Below the pieces are notes generated by a model. The model searched no databases. It was not told the DNA's origin and worked only from the letters and a program-made list of their open reading frames with translations. This document shows positions 34,488 through 36,383 of a stretch of 36,383 nt of DNA, piece after piece. This DNA comes from Stenotrophomonas sp. PS02298 (GTDB lineage Bacteria; Pseudomonadota; Gammaproteobacteria; Xanthomonadales; Xanthomonadaceae), in contig NZ_JASCOR010000028.1 of the NCBI RefSeq assembly GCF_029959445.1, positions 1-36,383 of the forward strand, in the 5' to 3' direction. The position numbers and the translations under genes are program-made. Positions within the stretch are counted from its first letter, which is position 1; every line of letters begins with the position of its first letter.

Positions 34488-35474
34488 ATGAAACTTTTCC
34501 GCACCCTCCTCCTCCTGCTCAGCGTGGCGATGCTTGCCGCCTGTGCTGGCAAGCCAGCGCGCGATGCACTGCCAGCGTCCACCGTGGTTGCACCGCAGGC
34601 CGCTGAGCAAACCGTCGACGCTGCAGCCGTCACCGTGCAGGACGCTGCAGGCACGGCCACGGCCGACGGCACGCAGAGCACCGCAACCGCCAGCGACGAC
34701 ACCACACCGACCGGGGCCGAAGACGACTTCGCTGCCCTGTATGGCGGCCCGGCGCCCAGCGCTGAAGGCGAGACTGCCGGGGCCGCTGCAAGCGTGACCT
34801 ACGACCCGTGGGAGAAGTACAACCGCGGCGTGCACCGCTTCAACAATGCGGTCGACCGCGGCGTTGCGCGCCCGTTGGCCACGGCGTACACCAATGTCGT
34901 GCCGCAGTTCGCGCGTACTGGCGTCAGCAACTTCTTCAGCAACCTGCGCTCACCGCTGACCATGGTCAACCAGCTGCTGCAGGGCCACGCCGATGATGCC
35001 TGGGACACGCTGGGCCGCTTCCTGATGAACTCCACCTTCGGTATTGGTGGTCTGTTCGATCCGGCCAGCAAGGCAATGGTGCCCAAGCGCAGCGAAGACT
35101 TCGGTCAGACCCTGGGCACGTGGGGCTGGCGTCGTTCGCGTTACGTGGAGCTGCCATTCTTCGGCCCGCGCACCGTGCGTGATGTGTTCGGCCTGGCTGG
35201 TGACATCCCGTTGTCGCCGATGCGCCAGATCGAGATGGACAAGGTCCGCATCAGCCTGCAGGGCCTGCAGCTGGTGGACATGCGTGCACAGTTGATGGCG
35301 GTGGATTCGCTGCGTGACACCGCGGTGGACGAATACGCATTGACCCGCGATGCCTGGCTGCAGCGCCGCAATTACCAGATCGAGAAGGACCTGCGCCGCG
35401 ACCGCAAGCATCAGGACGACGACCAGACCACGATTCCGGTCGACGCAATGCCGATGCCGAACTGGGGCGACTGA
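34488..35474 (+). CDS. mlaA: Outer-membrane lipoprotein MlaA (VacJ)
   Basis: A 328-residue lipoprotein with lipobox LAAC (Cys19). It has the MlaA hallmark DPWEKYNRGVHRFN (about residue 106 onward) and GISNFFSNL-, GHADDAWDTLGRFLMNSTFGIGGLFDPA- and DFGQTLGTWG-type segments. MlaA forms a channel with porins that removes mislocalised phospholipid from the outer leaflet and passes it to MlaC. It is longer than E. coli MlaA (251), mostly through an Ala/Thr-rich linker of about 80 residues between the lipid anchor and the domain. The ATG at 34488 has AGGAAG close upstream. In E. coli mlaA is unlinked; here it ends the mla operon, followed by a terminator. Confidence 0.94.
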   Translation: MKLFRTLLLLLSVAMLAACAGKPARDALPASTVVAPQAAEQTVDAAAVTVQDAAGTATADGTQSTATASDDTTPTGAEDDFAALYGGPAPSAEGETAGAAASVTYDPWEKYNRGVHRFNNAVDRGVARPLATAYTNVVPQFARTGVSNFFSNLRSPLTMVNQLLQGHADDAWDTLGRFLMNSTFGIGGLFDPASKAMVPKRSEDFGQTLGTWGWRRSRYVELPFFGPRTVRDVFGLAGDIPLSPMRQIEMDKVRISLQGLQLVDMRAQLMAVDSLRDTAVDEYALTRDAWLQRRNYQIEKDLRRDRKHQDDDQTTIPVDAMPMPNWGD

Positions 35475-35495
35475 TCCTGGTTGCTGCTGGCCAAC

Positions 35496-35523
35496 AAAAA
35501 GCCCGGGGAAACCCGGGCTTTTT
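35496..35523 (+). terminator. Intrinsic terminator after mlaA
   Basis: A perfect 12-bp stem AAAAAGCCCGGG / CCCGGGCTTTTT with a GAAA loop and a T-run starts 22 bp after the mlaA stop codon. A further T-run lies at 35533-35539. It should end the mla transcript. Confidence 0.9.
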
Positions 35524-35538
35524 GCTTTCTGCTTTTTT

Positions 35539-35640
35539 TGTGGGAGCGGTGTCAACCGCGAAGCTGATGAATCAGCAGATCGCAGTTGGAACCGGTTGCC
35601 AAGCAATTCCAGCTTCGCGGCTTATGCCGCTCCCACAACA
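35539..35640. repeat. Inverted pair of GTGGGAGCGG-type palindromic repeats
   Basis: A TGTGGGAGCGGTGTCAACCG unit at about 35540-35563 faces its inverted partner (TTCGCGGCTTATGCCGCTCC, ending TCCCACAA) at 35613-35638. It belongs to the same family as the repeats at 4.8 and 13.9-14.05 kb. It fills the gap between the mla terminator and the convergent peroxidase gene. Confidence 0.75.
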
Positions 35641-35654
35641 CAGCGTTGGCTGGT

Positions 35655-36200
35655 TTACGCAGCCAACGCCGCGTCAATGGCCTTGCGCAGGCCTTCATCG
35701 TCGGCAGTGGTGTCCGGGGCAAAGCGAGCGACGACGGTGCCGTCCTTGCCGACCAGGAACTTCTCGAAGTTCCACAGCACGGCCGGGGCCGGGTTGGCCT
35801 CGATGCCGAAACCGACCAGCTTCTCGCGCATCGGGCCTTCGCCGATGGCGACCGGCTGGGCAGCGGTCAGCTGCTGGTACAGCGGGTGGATGTCAGCACC
35901 GGCGACGCTGATCTTGGAGAACATCGGGAAGCTGATGTCATAGGTGAGCGCGCAGAACTGCTTGATCTCGTCTTCGCTGCCCGGCTCCTGGCCGTTGAAG
36001 TTGTTGGCCGGGAAGCCCAGCACTTCAAGGCCGGCATCCTTCTTTTCGCGGTAGAGCTTTTCCAGGCCTTCGTACTGCGGGGTGAGGCCGCACTTGGAAG
36101 CCGTGTTGACCAGCAGCAACACCTTGCCGCGGTAGTCGGCCAGCGAAGTCGGGGCACCGTCGATGGTGGTCAGCGCGGTGTCGTATACGGAAGCGGTCAT
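35655..36200 (-). CDS. Glutathione peroxidase family protein
   Basis: A 181-residue cysteine-type glutathione peroxidase (BtuE/Gpx family) that reduces peroxides using thiols. The catalytic tetrad is visible: Cys37 in NTASKCG, Gln71 in NFNGQEPG, and Trp143-Asn144 in LWNFEKFLV. Cys83 (QFCALTY) is a candidate resolving cysteine, which in this family usually means reduction by thioredoxin rather than glutathione. The ATG at 36200 gives the normal compact N-terminus (MTASVYDTALTTIDG); upstream in-frame sequence runs into repeats. No signal peptide is present, so it is cytosolic. Confidence 0.93.
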   Translation of the reverse strand: MTASVYDTALTTIDGAPTSLADYRGKVLLLVNTASKCGLTPQYEGLEKLYREKKDAGLEVLGFPANNFNGQEPGSEDEIKQFCALTYDISFPMFSKISVAGADIHPLYQQLTAAQPVAIGEGPMREKLVGFGIEANPAPAVLWNFEKFLVGKDGTVVARFAPDTTADDEGLRKAIDAALAA

Positions 36201-36283
36201 GCGGTTGCCTGCTGTGGGATTGGGGAGCGCGCAATCATAAGCGTCGCGGGTGGCGCTGGCACCACAGTCGTGCTGCAACACTG

Positions 36284-36383
36284 TGATGCCGGGCCAAGCT
36301 CGGCTGGCTAGCTGTTGGTAGTGCCGAGCCATGCTCGGCTGGGGCGTTACCGCTGGAGCCTCTTACCGAGCATGGCTCGGCAC
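36284..36383. repeat. SMAG-like REP cluster at the right edge
   Basis: Three units are visible: a degenerate one (36284-36307, GATGCCGGGCCAAGCTCGGC), a full unit with a GTAG head and TGCCGAGC/GCTCGGC arms (36318-36339), and an inverted unit (36364-36383, ending CTCGGCAC) cut by the window end. The full and inverted units form a facing pair, the dimer form seen for SMAG repeats in Stenotrophomonas. Confidence 0.75.

Noticed and set aside
4794..36383. Repeats as a possible CRISPR array
   Set aside because: The repeats are scattered, inverted and without regular unique spacers, and no cas genes are present. They are REP-type elements.

Overview
The window looks like chromosomal DNA from a high-GC gammaproteobacterium of the Xanthomonadaceae, most likely Stenotrophomonas. 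The support is the gene content (recCBD, mlaFEDCB-mlaA, a large TonB-dependent receptor, CSS-EAL proteins) and many short palindromic repeats. One repeat type has the GTAG-plus-hairpin form of the SMAG elements known from Stenotrophomonas maltophilia. Genus assignment is an inference.

Left edge (1-785): the upstream end of an rRNA operon that runs leftward out of the window. Two clear and one weaker sigma-70 promoters, all with 16-bp spacers, precede a leader with a boxA-like site; the 16S gene itself would start just before base 1. Next come a BenE-type transporter (+), a DUF2628 membrane protein (-), and an unusual 719-residue single-frame fusion of an MltB-type lytic transglycosylase with a hexose-6-phosphate epimerase (-).

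Centre-left (5.0-14.4 kb): a YchJ-like SEC-C protein, then a tandem duplication of a TauE/SafE exporter plus CSS-EAL c-di-GMP phosphodiesterase unit. The first exporter copy has decayed to a short remnant; the second exporter and both phosphodiesterases are intact. An SDR oxidoreductase, a 974-residue TonB-dependent receptor and a MAPEG protein follow.

Centre (14.7-21.7 kb, all -): folE followed directly by a three-gene SMC-like cluster matching JetA (DUF3375), JetB (DUF4194) and JetC (large coiled-coil ATPase), i.e. Wadjet type I / MksFEB. The nuclease subunit JetD/MksG is not in the window. A lipoprotein gene lies upstream of folE.

Centre-right (21.9-30.9 kb, all -): recC-recB-recD with 4-base overlaps, encoding the RecBCD helicase/nuclease. 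A pair of chromosomal palindromic repeats lies in frame inside recD.

Right (31.2-36.4 kb): mlaF-E-D-C-B-A (+), the retrograde phospholipid transport system, ending in a strong intrinsic terminator. A repeat pair splits mlaF from mlaE but keeps a short open frame with stop/start overlaps on both sides. A glutathione peroxidase gene (-) and a cluster of SMAG-like repeats close the window.

No wholly new system is evident. The best leads are the JetD-less jetABC cluster, the transglycosylase-epimerase fusion, the decaying exporter/EAL duplication, repeats domesticated into recD and into the mlaF-mlaE junction, and a perfect 17-bp operator-like palindrome between recC and mlaF.
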